From: Orobanche coerulescens
Lineage: Eukaryota; Streptophyta; Magnoliopsida; Lamiales; Orobanchaceae
Reading direction: 5' to 3'
NCBI GenBank assembly: GCA_033398695.1
Contig: CM065812.1
Coordinates: 138,142,858 to 138,206,857, forward strand
DNA length: 64,000 nucleotides
Made by a program: the position numbers and the translations under genes. Under the pieces are notes generated by a model. The model saw only the letters and a program-made list of their open reading frames with translations. It had not been told where the DNA came from and ran no database searches. This document shows positions 1 through 10,966 of this stretch, piece after piece. How positions within the stretch are numbered: position 1 is the first letter of the stretch; every line of letters starts with the position of its first letter.

Positions 1-1645
1 ACCGTCGCTCCTCGTGAATGAAATGATTATTCGACAATTACAAGTCTCAATATGATTAATATTATGATGAATGAATTATGATTATGAGCAATCAACAACA
101 AAAGGAATGAGTATCCTTTTAACCGAGTAAGAGTTAACTTACACAATACCGATGACAATGTCCTTCCACGAACAACGTCCTAAATGAAATGTCGGTCGCT
201 CGAACAACCTTGAATAACAATAATTACCAACAACCGATCAATACACGAATCAAATACGATCATAACCGACTCAAACGTCGATACAACAATATCCGAACTC
301 GTAGATGTACTCTAACGAAAACGTTGAGAATATCCTTCCCGTTGGTTAAAACCAAACCTAAATTATCGAACCAACTCCAAATGATTGATTTAAACCAGCA
401 AAACATTACCAATGACATCAATAATCTCATAGAAATCCACAATTCAAGTTTACGACAACAACAATCGGAAAATCCCCAAATTAACCGAAGTCAACCCTAA
501 GGGTTCTTGAAATAATTCCGAAAATAGCCATTAAATCCGTAGGAATACATTTATCCAAGGTAGATAATCCATATCTAATGTATTCCAACAACAATCCAAA
601 CTTACACGAAGAAATCGGAAGTAAAAACCCAAAAATCCGAAATTCTAGATCCAAGAGATTAATACCTTATGATTTGATGTTGAGGAGATGATGAAGTGAT
701 GATAATCTAACTCAAAGCCTTGAATATGATGATAGGTGATAGCAACTCGAAGAGAACACTCCAAGTCGCCCGAAATCGCTCGAAGTCGCTCCAAAAACGA
801 AGGGAAATGAGAAATGACGAAACTCAGGCTAACTGTCCAATATATAGTCACTCCAGGTTAGCGTGCGCTAGCCCTTGTGCGTAGCGTACGCTAACGGGTA
901 ATTTGGGTAGTCCAGTACCCACTGTTCGAAAACGGTAGCACGCGCTACGTACCTTTTGTAGCGTGCGCTACAACCATACCAGCGTGCGTTAATACCCATG
1001 GTTAGCGTGCACTAACGAATTATGTGATGCCCAGTACTGGAATCCAGAAACCGTCTGTCCTCTGATCTTCCCTCGGTACCGTGCGCTACAATCAATATTT
1101 AGCGTGCGCTATAATATCGAATGCGTACGCTAAAAACAACTCATAGCGTGCGCTATGAATTAATCCAATATAGTCCAGTAGCCACTGGACTCAACCTGAT
1201 CCGCCCTTAGCGCGCGCTACAGCAATTATTAGCGTGCGCTACTACAACCCACTAGCGTGCGCTACTTACCAATCGTAGCGTGCGCTACTAATGCTCACTG
1301 CGGTCGGTACCTTGGGATCGCAGCTGGTAACATTAGCGTGCGCTAATGCTGAGTGGTAGCGTGCGCTACCTATACTCAATTAGCGTGCGCTAAAAAGAGT
1401 ACATAGCGTGCGCTACTTCCTCACACACAGTCCACAATGAAAATGACGACGATGATAAACACGGCACGAAACTCCAATTAGATTAGCGATGAATGAAGAT
1501 TGATGCACGATACAATTACTCTGAATGATGAATACCATGATTGAATATGAGTGACAAATGATCATTAATGAGTGAAATTACTGAATGACAATTACTGAAT
1601 GATAAATACTGAATGATAATAACTCAATTACAACCGGGTATTACA
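1..1645 (-). mobile_element. 3' LTR of Tekay-like element A1, cut by the window edge
   Basis: On the minus strand the LTR begins TGTAATACCCGG at 1645, directly after a polypurine tract, and runs left out of the window. It matches 7722-9372 almost base for base, with small indels, so it is the same LTR family. Only the part equivalent to the last 1.65 kb of the 2.47 kb full LTR is present. It carries a dense cluster of short palindromes (859-1415) and an inverted repeat AGTCCAGT/ACTGGACT at 1172-1191. Short open frames here are not conserved in the second LTR copy and are not called. Confidence 0.9.
859..1415. repeat. Cluster of about 18 TAGCG-NN-CGCTA palindromes
   Basis: The 12-base word TAGCGTGCGCTA and variants with TA, CG or CA in the centre recur about every 30 bases, separated by unrelated AT-rich spacers. 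The arms are self-complementary. Spacing is irregular, so this is not a simple tandem repeat. Confidence 0.9.
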
Positions 1646-1680
1646 TACACCCCCCTTAAAAGAGTTTCGTCCCCGAAACT
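1646..1680 (-). promoter_or_regulatory. Polypurine tract and adjacent hairpin of A1
   Basis: Read on the minus strand, a hairpin (AGTTTCG / CGAAACT arms, 1663-1680) is followed by CTTTTAAGGGGGG and then the LTR start. This is the expected place for plus-strand DNA priming. The same hairpin-plus-tract layout precedes the LTR in A2, the LARD and element D. Confidence 0.8.
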
Positions 1681-1729
1681 AAGGGTCAAACAACTCGGGA
1701 TAACTCTCCCGCATACTATCCTCGGTTTC

Positions 1730-2141
1730 CTAAGTAGCCTCTTCGACTCCATGTCTAGACCACTGAATTTTAACCAAAGGAATCGTCTTATTCCTCAACT
1801 GTTTGATTCGCCGCTCTAAAACTCGCATAGGACGCTCCTCATATGAATGATTGTCGGCGATCTCGATTTCATCGAACTGAAGTATGTGACTCGGGTCAGA
1901 AACATACTTCCGCAACTGAGAGACATGAAACACATTATGAATTCGGCTCAACGCCGGAGGTAAAGCTAGTCGATAAGCTAACTCGCCTACTCGATCCAAA
2001 ATCTCAAACGGTCCAATGAATCTCGGACTCAACTTCCCCCTCTTCCCAAAACGGAAGATACCATGACTCGGGGATACCTTGACCAACACGTGGTCACCTG
2101 CCTCGAACTCTAATGGTCGGCAGCGGTTATACGCATATGAT
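1730..2141 (-). pseudogene. A1 integrase C-terminus and chromodomain-like tail
   Basis: The reading (1730-2089) carries the integrase C-terminal segment ([27 protein letters not shown] split over motifs GPFEIL and LAYRLALP) and then [14 protein letters not shown], which resembles the degenerate chromodomain at the end of Tekay/Del chromovirus integrases. A TGG-to-TAG change ends the frame at 1730. It is out of frame with the upstream integrase because of small deletions near 2125-2160, where A2 is intact. Confidence 0.8.
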
Positions 2142-3230
2142 TTACGCCGACTCGGCGGTCAACAAACGACTCCTGATCAAAGCTACCTTCTCACGGGCGG
2201 CTATAAGCATATCGGGCTCGGTGCCGATTGATTCTGATAGGTCGTCCCAACACAACGGAGATCGACAACGACGACCATACAAGGCCTCGTAAGGTGCCAT
2301 CTTAATCGAAGCATGCCAACTATTATTATACGTGAACTCGATCAATGGTAGTTGGGCTTCCTAATCGTCTTTCCAATCGAGGACGGATGCCCTGAACATG
2401 TCCTCTAATGTCTGAATGGTTCTCTCTGATTGTCCGTCGGATTGAGGATGAAAAACGGTACTGAGATTAAGCTGGGTTCCCATAGCACGATGAACTGATT
2501 TCTAAAAATGCGACACAAACCGTCCGTCACGATCGGAAACGATACTTTTAGGAGTACCATGCAGTCTGACTATCTCTTTGATGAACAGTTGAGCAAGTCT
2601 ATCAGGACCCCACGTCTCCTTGATATCAAGAAAATAAGCTGATTTAGTTAAGCGGACCACGATCACCCAGATCGTATTCATGCCACGACGACTCGTCGGC
2701 AAACTCGTGATGAAATCCATAGAAATGTCTTCCCACTTCCATTCGGGAATAGGAAGAGGTTTCAGCATACCCGCCGGCCGCTGATGTTCAATCTTGACTT
2801 GTTGACAGGTTAAGCATCTCGAAACAAATTCTGCGACTTCTCGCTTCATATTAATCCACCAGTAATTTTGTTTCAAGTCCTTGTACATCTTGCTAGACCC
2901 CGGATGAACAGAATAAGGGGTAGCACGAGCTTCTCTCAAAATAGAGTTTTTCAACTCGTCATTCGCCGGTACGCACAACCGATTCTTAAACCTCAAAAGT
3001 CCATCCTCATGGACCACAAATCCAAGCGCTTTCCCCTGAGTCACATCCTCATGGATGCGCAACAATGAAGGGTCTGAACTCTGATTCTCTCGGATTGCCT
3101 CCTCGAGTGATGATGAAATCTCTAACATACAAAGTTGTCCCTGAACTCGCTGAAGCCAGACCTCGATCTCGGGTCTAAGGAATTCCTGCTGAAGCTCCTT
3201 CTGGACTGTTAAACGAGCAAGCATCTGTTC
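2142..3230 (-). pseudogene. A1 integrase (Ty3/gypsy), broken
   Basis: This would insert retrotransposon DNA into the genome. The HHCC zinc-binding N-terminal region is visible ([17 protein letters not shown] then CLTCQQVK), followed by the core with [13 protein letters not shown] and [13 protein letters not shown], which carry two of the DDE acids. The frame is the same as the upstream RT frame but has stops at 2502-2504 and 2361-2363 (both in W codons by comparison with A2), and it opens after a CAG-to-TAG stop at 3231-3233. The third catalytic acid lies in the segment between the two internal stops. Confidence 0.85.
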
Positions 3231-4793
3231 CTAAACAGACTTACGACTCAAGGCGTCGGCGACAACGTTCGCCTTGCCCGGGTGGTAAAGGATCTCAATA
3301 TCGTAATCTTTGATTAATTCCAACCACCGTCTCTGTCGCATATTTAACTCCTTCTGAGTAAATATATACTTTAAACTCTTATGATCGGTGAATATCTGAC
3401 AGGTAACGCCATAAAGATAATGACGCCAAATCTTCAAAGCGAACACCACGGCTGCTAGCTCCAGGTCGTGTGTCGGATAATTAACCTCGTAAGGTCTCAA
3501 TTGCCGTGAAGCATAGGCAATAACCTTTCCATTCTGCATGAGCACACATCCGAGACCCTGTCCGGACGCATCACTATAAACCACAAATACTTCCGTCCCC
3601 TGCGGCAAGGAAAGTACAGGTGCTGACATTAACCGGCTCTTGAGTTCCTCAAAACTCCGCTGACACGCGTCGGACCTTGTGTATTTCTTATCCTTTCGCA
3701 AAAGGTTCGTCAAGGGTTGAGCGATTCTAGAAAATCCCTCTACGAAGCGCCGATAATAACCCTCTAATCCGAGAAAACTTCCGATTTCCTTAACATTCTT
3801 CGGAGGTAACCAATCTCGGATAGCCTCCGTCTTCTGAGGATCGACACGAACTCCGTCTGAAGAAATTATGTGTCCGAGAAACGTCACTTCGGACATTCAG
3901 AACTCACATTTGGAAAACTTCCCATAAAGTTGTTCTCGTCTCAACACGTGGAGCACTTGATGAAGGTGGAACTCGTGTTCCTCTCGGTCACGAGAATAAA
4001 TCAAAATGTCATCGATGAAGACAACAACAAACTGGTCCAAAAAGTCGATGAAAACCCGATTCATTAACTCCATGAATACCACAGGTGCATTAGTCAATCC
4101 AAACGGCATAACCACAAACTCATAATGACCATAGCGTGTTCGAAACGCCATCCTCGCGATATCTGACTCTCGAATCCGCAACTGATGATATCCAGATCTC
4201 AAGTCGATCTTGGAAAATACTGAAGCTCCCTGAAGTTGATCTAAGAGATCATCAATACGGGGTAAGGGATACTTATTCTTGATTGTCACCCTGTTCAACT
4301 CCCGATAATCGATACACAAGCGAAAAGAACCATCCTTCTTCTTGACAAATAACACTGGTGCTCCCCACGGGGACGCACTCGGTCGAATATAACCCTTCTC
4401 GAACAACTCCTAGAGTTGGTTCTTTAATTCCTGCATTTCGGTCGGGGCCATCCGGTATGGTGCCTTCGATATCGGGAACGTACCAGGCTCCAACTCAATC
4501 GTGAATTCCACATCCCTCTGTGGAGGCAAACCAGGTAACTCGTCTGGAAAAACATCGGCATATTCCCTCACTACTGGAATATCCGTCAACATTACTGATG
4601 ATTTCTCGGTTTTGGTCATATAGCACCAATAACCAACACGCCCATGATTGAGTAATCTCACTGCTTTCATCAAATTAATGACCTTACCAGAACAGCCGGG
4701 ATTACCTCCCTGAAACACACATTCAACTCCATCGTCTGAAATGATAGTGATCATACGCTTACGGACACTAATGATGGCATCATGACGATCCAT
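3231..4793 (-). pseudogene. A1 reverse transcriptase and RNase H, with nonsense stops
   Basis: RT and RNase H would copy the element RNA to DNA. The RT palm motif [10 protein letters not shown] follows VVV, and [20 protein letters not shown] is the upstream RT block. RNase H shows [25 protein letters not shown] and the terminal VVADALSRK. The frame is the same as gag but is stopped at 4410-4412 (GAG to TAG) and 3897-3899 (TGG to TGA), judged against A2, which reads through both positions. Several start codons follow the stops, so the shorter open pieces are fragments of one polyprotein and not separate genes. Confidence 0.9.
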
Positions 4794-5147
4794 CTAATCA
4801 ATACCCAAGATGACGTCGTCCCTCGGCAAATCTACTACGATTAGGTCCGCTGGCCATACACGACCATAAAACTGAATCGGACAATTCTGAATCTCACGAT
4901 TACCGATAATTCGTCTACCATCAGGTAGGCCAATGACATATGGCTCACAACTAGTAGCACTACCTAGACGTAGTCTACTCAAACATGACTCGGAAATGAA
5001 TGAATGCGATGCACCAGTATCGAAAAGGGTACACACAGGTTGAGATAGAATATCGAGTGTACCTGAGATCATTCGGGCCTCTGGATCATCGGTCTTCTTC
5101 ATCTCATAAATCGGGGGCTTGCTAGTCCCGGCACCGGACGCTCCCAT
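4794..5147 (-). pseudogene. A1 aspartic protease
   Basis: This is the retroviral-type protease that cuts the polyprotein. The active-site motif is LFDTGASHSFIS, and VILGID near the end is the conserved ILG turn. It is in frame with gag upstream and RT downstream, but a TAG at 4794-4796 replaces the tryptophan normally found after ILGxD. The open frame starts at an internal Met and should not be read as the true start. Confidence 0.85.
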
Positions 5148-6404
5148 CTGCTGGCTATAGGTTCCACCTTTAGTCGCTCCTGTCGTTTTAAACGACGCTG
5201 ATTGAGTGGCTTGATTCTGAACGGCTGACTGCTTAGGGGCCTGAGATGACGTCTGAGTAGGTTTGGAGTCCCTACGGCAAAAACGGGCCTTATGCCCAGC
5301 AATCCCACAATTATGACACGTGATAGTCTGTCTCGGAGACTTGGTACTAAGATGACCAAGATCCCCACAGTTAAAACAGGTGATGGCCGAACCGGCCGCT
5401 CAAGACTGAGATTCTGCGGGTTTAGACGACACAGGAGGTCGCTCAGAAAAAGCAGAGCCCGCACGGGGTTTCTTGAAGATTGTCTGACCGCCTTCAGACT
5501 GATTACGATTCTTCGATTTCTTGCTAGCAGACGAAGGTTGCTGCTTAGCAATTTCCTTAGCAGTAAGCTCATAAGTGAGAGCTTTCTCAATGAATTCGGC
5601 CAACGTGGTGCAATTATGATTAAGCAACTGTAGTCTCATACGGGGTTTCAGCCTCTTGCTGAAATACTTGATTTTATCCGCCTCTGAATGAATGATGGAT
5701 GAGGCGAAAGGGAGAAGTTCCTGAAATTTCTCGGCAATGGCGAGAACATCCTCGTCTGCTGAGGGGTCGGGGGTGAGTAATTCTGACAGCTTGGCCACTT
5801 TGAGTGGGGCCGGATAATACCTCTCCATCATGAGAGTCTTCAACTGATCCCAAGTACATGATCCTTCGGTGGGCTTCAACGACAACCACCAAGAATGTGC
5901 GGTCTTACCCAGGTAGTAAGCCGCAACAGAAACTTTGTGTCCTTCGGGATACTCTACCATAGCAAACAACTTCTCGAAATGCTCGAGCCAATGAATAATA
6001 TCAACCGGCTCAGACGAGCCCTCAAAAGTAGGTGGCCTCTGGCGAGAGATGTCGCCGATGATATTGCTCACATTCCTCTTTTGCCTCTGAGGTGGCGGCG
6101 GAGGAGCCTGCTGATTTTGATTGACGGAGTTATGCATCGTCTCCATCAGCTGTGCCATCTGAGTCATTTGGACCATCATGCCCTGCATAAAAGCGAGTGG
6201 GTCAACCCGGAATCCTTCTGACTGAGCCGTGTCCCGGGTACGACTCCCCGTTAGTGAATGATCGCGTCCAGGAGAATGAGTGGCAGCGTCGCTGCTCGAT
6301 GAATTAGCATTTTTTCTCGCGTTTGCACGTGTATTCACACGAGCTCTCGGGATTCGGCCTGCTCCACGGCCTCGTCCTCCACGTCCTCTTCTTGCTCTTT
6401 CCAT
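5148..6404 (-). pseudogene. A1 Gag with two zinc knuckles, one nonsense stop
   Basis: This is the structural protein that would form the particle. The start at 6404 opens with an Arg/Gly-rich segment (RRGRGGRGRGAGR), followed by a Gln/Pro stretch and the Retrotrans_gag region (PPTFEGSSEPVDIIHWLEHF, TAHSWWLSL). The frame is open for 334 residues to a TGA at 5400-5402, probably from CGA. It continues in the same frame through two CCHC knuckles, CFNCGDLGH and CHNCGIAGHKARFC; the first has lost its last Cys. It then runs into the protease, so gag and pol share one frame. This is the best preserved gag of the array, since A2 has none. Confidence 0.9.
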
Positions 6405-6882
6405 ACTGAAGTAGGAAATTTACATGATGATTATATTTCCCGCATGAATATCACGTCATGATTATGACATGAGACGATGAAAATGAGCATACGCGCTCTA
6501 ACACAGTGATTACATGAATGATTAACTAACGTGACATGATTATCTAATGAAATTACTGAAATGATTATCTTGAACAAGTTAACATGATTAATGATTTGAT
6601 CTTCCAGATCAACAACCGAGTAATGAAATGAATTGAGTGATTAATGAGTTAACCTGACTGTCCTGGTCAAAATGACAATGATGATTAAGGATTGTTAACT
6701 GATGAATTATGAATGAATGATTATTGCCAGAAATTATACCATGACATTAGAAATCTTACAGTTCTTGGTCTGATTGGCTCGGCATTTGCACAGGTCACAC
6801 ATGACGCGAAAGTCCAATGATACTAGTCCGATGACGATGATTTCAAATGAGACATGACTTGGAGGGTAGTATTCAAAACCAC
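6405..6882. other. A1 5' leader, no gene seen
   Basis: The stretch between the primer site and the Gag start is AT-rich and full of short ATGA/TGATTA repeats. The open frame on the minus strand at 6734-7009 runs across the LTR boundary and shows no known motif. Confidence 0.7.
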
Positions 6883-6894
6883 GCTCCGATACCA
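6883..6894 (-). promoter_or_regulatory. Primer binding site of A1 (initiator tRNA-Met type)
   Basis: The minus strand reads TGGTATCGGAGC, complementary to the 3' end of plant initiator tRNA-Met. It lies four bases inside the LTR end at 6899, the usual position for starting minus-strand DNA. Confidence 0.9.
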
Positions 6895-6898
6895 ACTC

Positions 6899-9372
6899 TG
6901 TAACACCCCAAACTAGGCGGATATTACAGTGCCGTGAATTCCCGACTGGGACCCACCAGGCAAATGAAAATGATGAATTAAATAATATAATTGTAGTACC
7001 GAACCACATTATGTTACCAATTACTCTGATGAGGAGTTTAAGTACAACACACTAGGACTAAACCGAATACTAGTATATTTTATATGGAGATAAAATACAC
7101 CACCCTGAACAATTAAACATCTCAAACGGAATTTGCAGCGGAAAATACAAATGACGGAATAACTGAAATGACTGAAATGACTGAACAAACGAAATCACTG
7201 GGGGCCCCTACTAGTATCACTGGGACTCCTCACCGTCAGCATGCTCTTCCCGTGCCTTTGCCTTGCCGTGACCTGAAAACAAAATCCCCCAACGGGGTCA
7301 GTTACACAGAACAACAATCCTCAAGGGTTGAAAATACACAATCACGAATAAACTGAAGTTATGAAATATCCTTAGTTATGAATTACGCTGAAGAGGAGTC
7401 TCATAGTACGCCCTTAATGTTCTGTGCAAGTGTACAAGATGAATGACCGGACACACCCGTCCTTGTACCTAATTAGTCTCACGGAGGTAAGCGTTACCGT
7501 GTGCACGGTCCAATGTATCGATGAACCCAAAACATGACCATCGTGTGCCCGACTAAAAATTCCACACAGCCACACCCGGCCACGCAATATGAACCCAGAA
7601 GGTCATATGAACGAGAATGACCACAATGAATACCAATGAATAATAATTCGACAAGGCCAAGATGACTCACCGAGATGAAAATAATAGTGACTTGATTGAT
7701 AACCCAATGAAATGATTTGGAACCGTCGCTCCTCGTGAATGAAATGATTATTCGACAATTACAAGTCTCAATATGATTAATATTATGATGAATGAATTAT
7801 GATTATGAGCAATCAACAACAAAAGGAATGAGTATCCTTTTAACCGAGTAAGAGTTAACTTACACAATACCGATGACAATGTCCTTCCACGAACAACGTC
7901 CTAAATGAAATGTCGGTCGCTCGAACAACCTTGAATAACAATAATTACCAACAACCGATCAATACACGAATCAAATACGATCATAACCGACTCAAACGTT
8001 GATACAACAATATCTGAACTCGTAGATGTACTCTAACGAAAACGTTGAGAATATCCTTCCCGTTGGTTAAAACCAAACCCAAATTATCGAACCAACTCCA
8101 AATGATTGATTCAAACCAGCAAAACATTATCAATGACATCAATAATCTCATAGAAATCCACAATTCAAGTTTACGACAACAACAATCGGAAAATCCCCAA
8201 ATTAACCGAAGTCAACCCTAAGGGTTATTGAAATAATTCCGAAAATAGCCATTAAATCCGTAGGAATACATTTATCCAAGGTAGATAATCCATATCTAAT
8301 GTATTCCAACAACAATCCAAGCTTACACGAAGAAATCGGAAGGAAAAACCCAAAAATCTGAAATTCTAGATCCAAGAGATTAATACCTTATGATTTGATG
8401 TTAAGGAGATGACGAAGTGATGATAATCCAACTCAAAGCCTTGAATATGATGATAGGTGATAGCAACTCGAAGAGAACACTCCAAGTCGCCCGAAATCGC
8501 CCGAAGTCGCTCCAAAAACGAAGGGAAATGAGAAATGACGAAACTCAGGCTAACTGTCCAATATATAGTCACTCCAGGTTAGCGTGCGCTAGACCTTGTG
8601 CGTAGCGTGCGGTAACGGGTAATTTGGGTAGTCCAGTACCCACTGTCCGAAAACGGTAGCGCGCGCTACGTACCTTTTGTAGCGTGCGCTACAACCATAC
8701 CAGCGTGTGTTAATACCCATGGTTAGCATGCGCTAACGAATTATGTGATGCCCAGTACTGGAATCCAGAAACCGTCTGTCCTCTGATCTGCCCTCGGTAG
8801 CGTGCGCTACAACCAATATTTAGCGTGCGCTATAATATCGATTGCGTACGCTAAAAAGAACTCATAGCGTGCGCTATGAATTAATCCAATGCAGTCCAGT
8901 AGCCACTGGACTCAACCTGATCCGCCCTTAGCGCGCGCTACAACAATTATTAGCGTGCGCTACTACAACCCACTAGCGTGCGCTACTTACCAATCGTAGC
9001 GTGCGCTACTAATAACTCACCTGCAGTCCAGTACCTTCTGGACTGCAGCCAGGGTAACATTAGCGTGCGCTAATGCTGAGTGGTAGCGTGCGCTACCTAT
9101 ACTCAATTAGCGTGCGCTAAAAAGAGTACGTAGCGTGCGCTACTTCCTCACACACAGTCCACAATGAAAATGACGACGATGATAAACACGGCACGAAACT
9201 CCAATTAGATTAGTGATGAATGACGATTGATGCACGATACAATTACTCTGAATGATGAATACCATGATTGAATATGAGTGACAAATGATCATTAATGAGT
9301 GAAATTACTGAATGACAATTACTGAATGATAAATACTGAATGATAATAACTGAATTACAACCGGGTATTACA
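6899..9372 (-). mobile_element. Complete Tekay-like LTR shared by A1 and A2
   Basis: This 2474-bp LTR has TG...CA ends (TGTAACACCCC at the left edge, GGGTATTACA at the right edge in plus-strand reading). Its left side faces the A1 primer site, so it is A1's 5' LTR. Its right side faces the A2 polypurine tract, so it is also A2's 3' LTR. No target duplication or host DNA separates the two elements. It holds a palindrome cluster (8580-9142), the AGTCCAGT/ACTGGACT hairpin at 8893-8912, and a C4/G5 hairpin with a CAG|G motif at 7272-7301 (minus strand). Confidence 0.92.
8580..9142. repeat. Second TAGCG-NN-CGCTA palindrome cluster
   Basis: This matches the 859-1415 cluster copy for copy, with scattered point changes. 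One block (about 9014-9058) differs sharply from 1297-1334: here it forms a hairpin from CAGTCCAGTACC and GGACTGCAG, which the other copy lacks. Confidence 0.9.
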
Positions 9373-9408
9373 TACACCCCCCCTTAAAAGAGTTTCGTCC
9401 CCAAAACT
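9373..9408 (-). promoter_or_regulatory. Polypurine tract and hairpin of A2
   Basis: The layout equals 1646-1680: a G-rich purine tract directly next to the LTR and the AGTTTCG/CGAAACT hairpin at 9391-9408. One arm here carries a change (CCAAAACT in plus reading instead of CCGAAACT), which weakens the stem. Confidence 0.75.
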
Positions 9409-9535
9409 AAGGGTCAAACAACTCGGGATAACTCTCCCGCATACTATCCTCGGTCTCCCAAGTAGCCTCTTCGACTCCGTGTCTAGACCACTGAATTTTA
9501 ACCAAAGGAATTGTCTTATTCCTCAACTGTTTGAT

Positions 9536-10618
9536 TCACCGCTCTAAAACTCGTATAGAACGCTCCTCATATGAATGATCATCGGCGATCTCGATTTCAT
9601 CGAACTGAAGTATGTGACTCGGGTCAGCCTCATACTTCCGCAACTGAGAGACATGAAACACATTATGAATTCGGCTCAACGCCGGAGGTAAAGCCAGTCG
9701 ATAAGCTAACTCGCCTACTCGATCCAAAATCTCAAACGGTCCAATGAATCTCGGACTCAACTTCCCCCTCTTCCCAAAACGGAAGATACCACGACTCGGG
9801 GATACCTTGACCAACACATGGTCACCTGCCTCGAACTCTAATGGTCGACGACGGTTATCTGCATATGATTTCTGTCGACTCTGAGCGGTCAACAAACGAC
9901 TCCTGATCAAAGCTACCTTCTCACGGGCGGCTATAAGCATATCGGGCTGGGTGCCGATTGATTCTGATAGGTCGTCCCAACACAACGGAGATCGACAACG
10001 ACGACCATACAAGGCCTCGTAAGGTGCCATCTTAATCGAAGCATGCCAACTATTATTATACGTGAACTCGATCAATGGTAGTTGGGCTTCCCAATTGTCT
10101 TTCCAATCGAGGACGCATGCCCTCAACATGTCCTCTAATGCCTGAATGGTTCTCTCTGATTGTCCGTCGGACTGAGGATGAAAAGCGGTACTGAGATTAA
10201 GCTGGGTTCCCATAGCACGATGAACTGACTTCCAAAAATGCGACACAAACCGTCCGTGACGATCGGAAACGATACTTTTAGGAGTACCGTGCAGTCTGAC
10301 TATCTCTTTGATGAACAGTTGAGCAAGTCTCTCGGGACCCCACGTCTCCTTGATCTCAAGGAAATGAGCTGATTTAGTTAAGCGGTCCACAATCAACCAG
10401 ATCGTATTCATGCCACGACGACTCGTCGGCAAACTCGTGATGAAATCCATAGAAATGTCTTCCCACTTCCATTCGGGAATAGGAAGAGGTTTCAGCATAC
10501 CCGTCGGCCGCTGATGTTCAATCTTGACTTGTTGACAGGTTAAGCATCTCGAAACAAATTCTGCGACTTCTCGCTTCATATTACTCCACCAGTAATTTTG
10601 TTTCAAGTCCTTGTACAT
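9536..10618 (-). CDS. A2 integrase, catalytic core to C-terminus
   Basis: This 360-residue frame is open where A1 is broken. Visible in order are [11 protein letters not shown] and CLTCQQVK (end of the HHCC region), the core with [26 protein letters not shown] and HPQSDGQSERTIQ, and the C-terminal [19 protein letters not shown]. The first two catalytic aspartates are in MDF and SDR, and the Glu is in SERTIQ. A TGA ends it at 9536 (CGA to TGA by context), before the chromodomain-like tail that still reads in the following DNA. The true polyprotein extends upstream but is frameshifted there. Confidence 0.88.
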   Translation of the reverse strand: MYKDLKQNYWWSNMKREVAEFVSRCLTCQQVKIEHQRPTGMLKPLPIPEWKWEDISMDFITSLPTSRRGMNTIWLIVDRLTKSAHFLEIKETWGPERLAQLFIKEIVRLHGTPKSIVSDRHGRFVSHFWKSVHRAMGTQLNLSTAFHPQSDGQSERTIQALEDMLRACVLDWKDNWEAQLPLIEFTYNNSWHASIKMAPYEALYGRRCRSPLCWDDLSESIGTQPDMLIAAREKVALIRSRLLTAQSRQKSYADNRRRPLEFEAGDHVLVKVSPSRGIFRFGKRGKLSPRFIGPFEILDRVGELAYRLALPPALSRIHNVFHVSQLRKYEADPSHILQFDEIEIADDHSYEERSIRVLER

Positions 10619-10660
10619 CTTGCTGGACCCCGGATGAACAGAATAAGGGGTAGCATGAGC

Positions 10661-10966
10661 TTATCTCAAAATAGAGTTTTTCAACTCGTCATTCGCCGGT
10701 ACGCACAACCGATTCTTAAACCTCAAAAGTCCATCCTCGTGGACCACAAATCCAAGGGCTTTCCCCTGAGTCACATCCTCACGGATGCGCAACAATGAAG
10801 GGTCTGAACTCTGATTCTCTCGGATTGCCTCCTCGAGTGACAATGAAATCTCTAACATACAAAGTTGTCCCCGAACTCGCTGCAGACCTCGATCTCGGTC
10901 TAAGGAATTCCTTGAAGCTCCTTCGGATCACAACGAGCAAGCATCTGTTCTGAGCGGACTTACGAC
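10661..10966 (-). pseudogene. A2 RNase H to integrase linker, frameshifted
   Basis: Compared with A1 this stretch has several small deletions (around 10880-10930), so the linker and the first part of integrase fall into different frames. Residues 10661-10858 read LEEAIRENQSSDPSLLRI and VHEDGLLRFKNRLCVP, as in A1 and element D. A stop at 10661 separates it from the integrase frame. Confidence 0.75.

Noticed and set aside
859..1415. CRISPR-like array
   Set aside because: Repeats are only 12 bases, variable, irregularly spaced and in a plant LTR; no cas genes and no uniform spacers.
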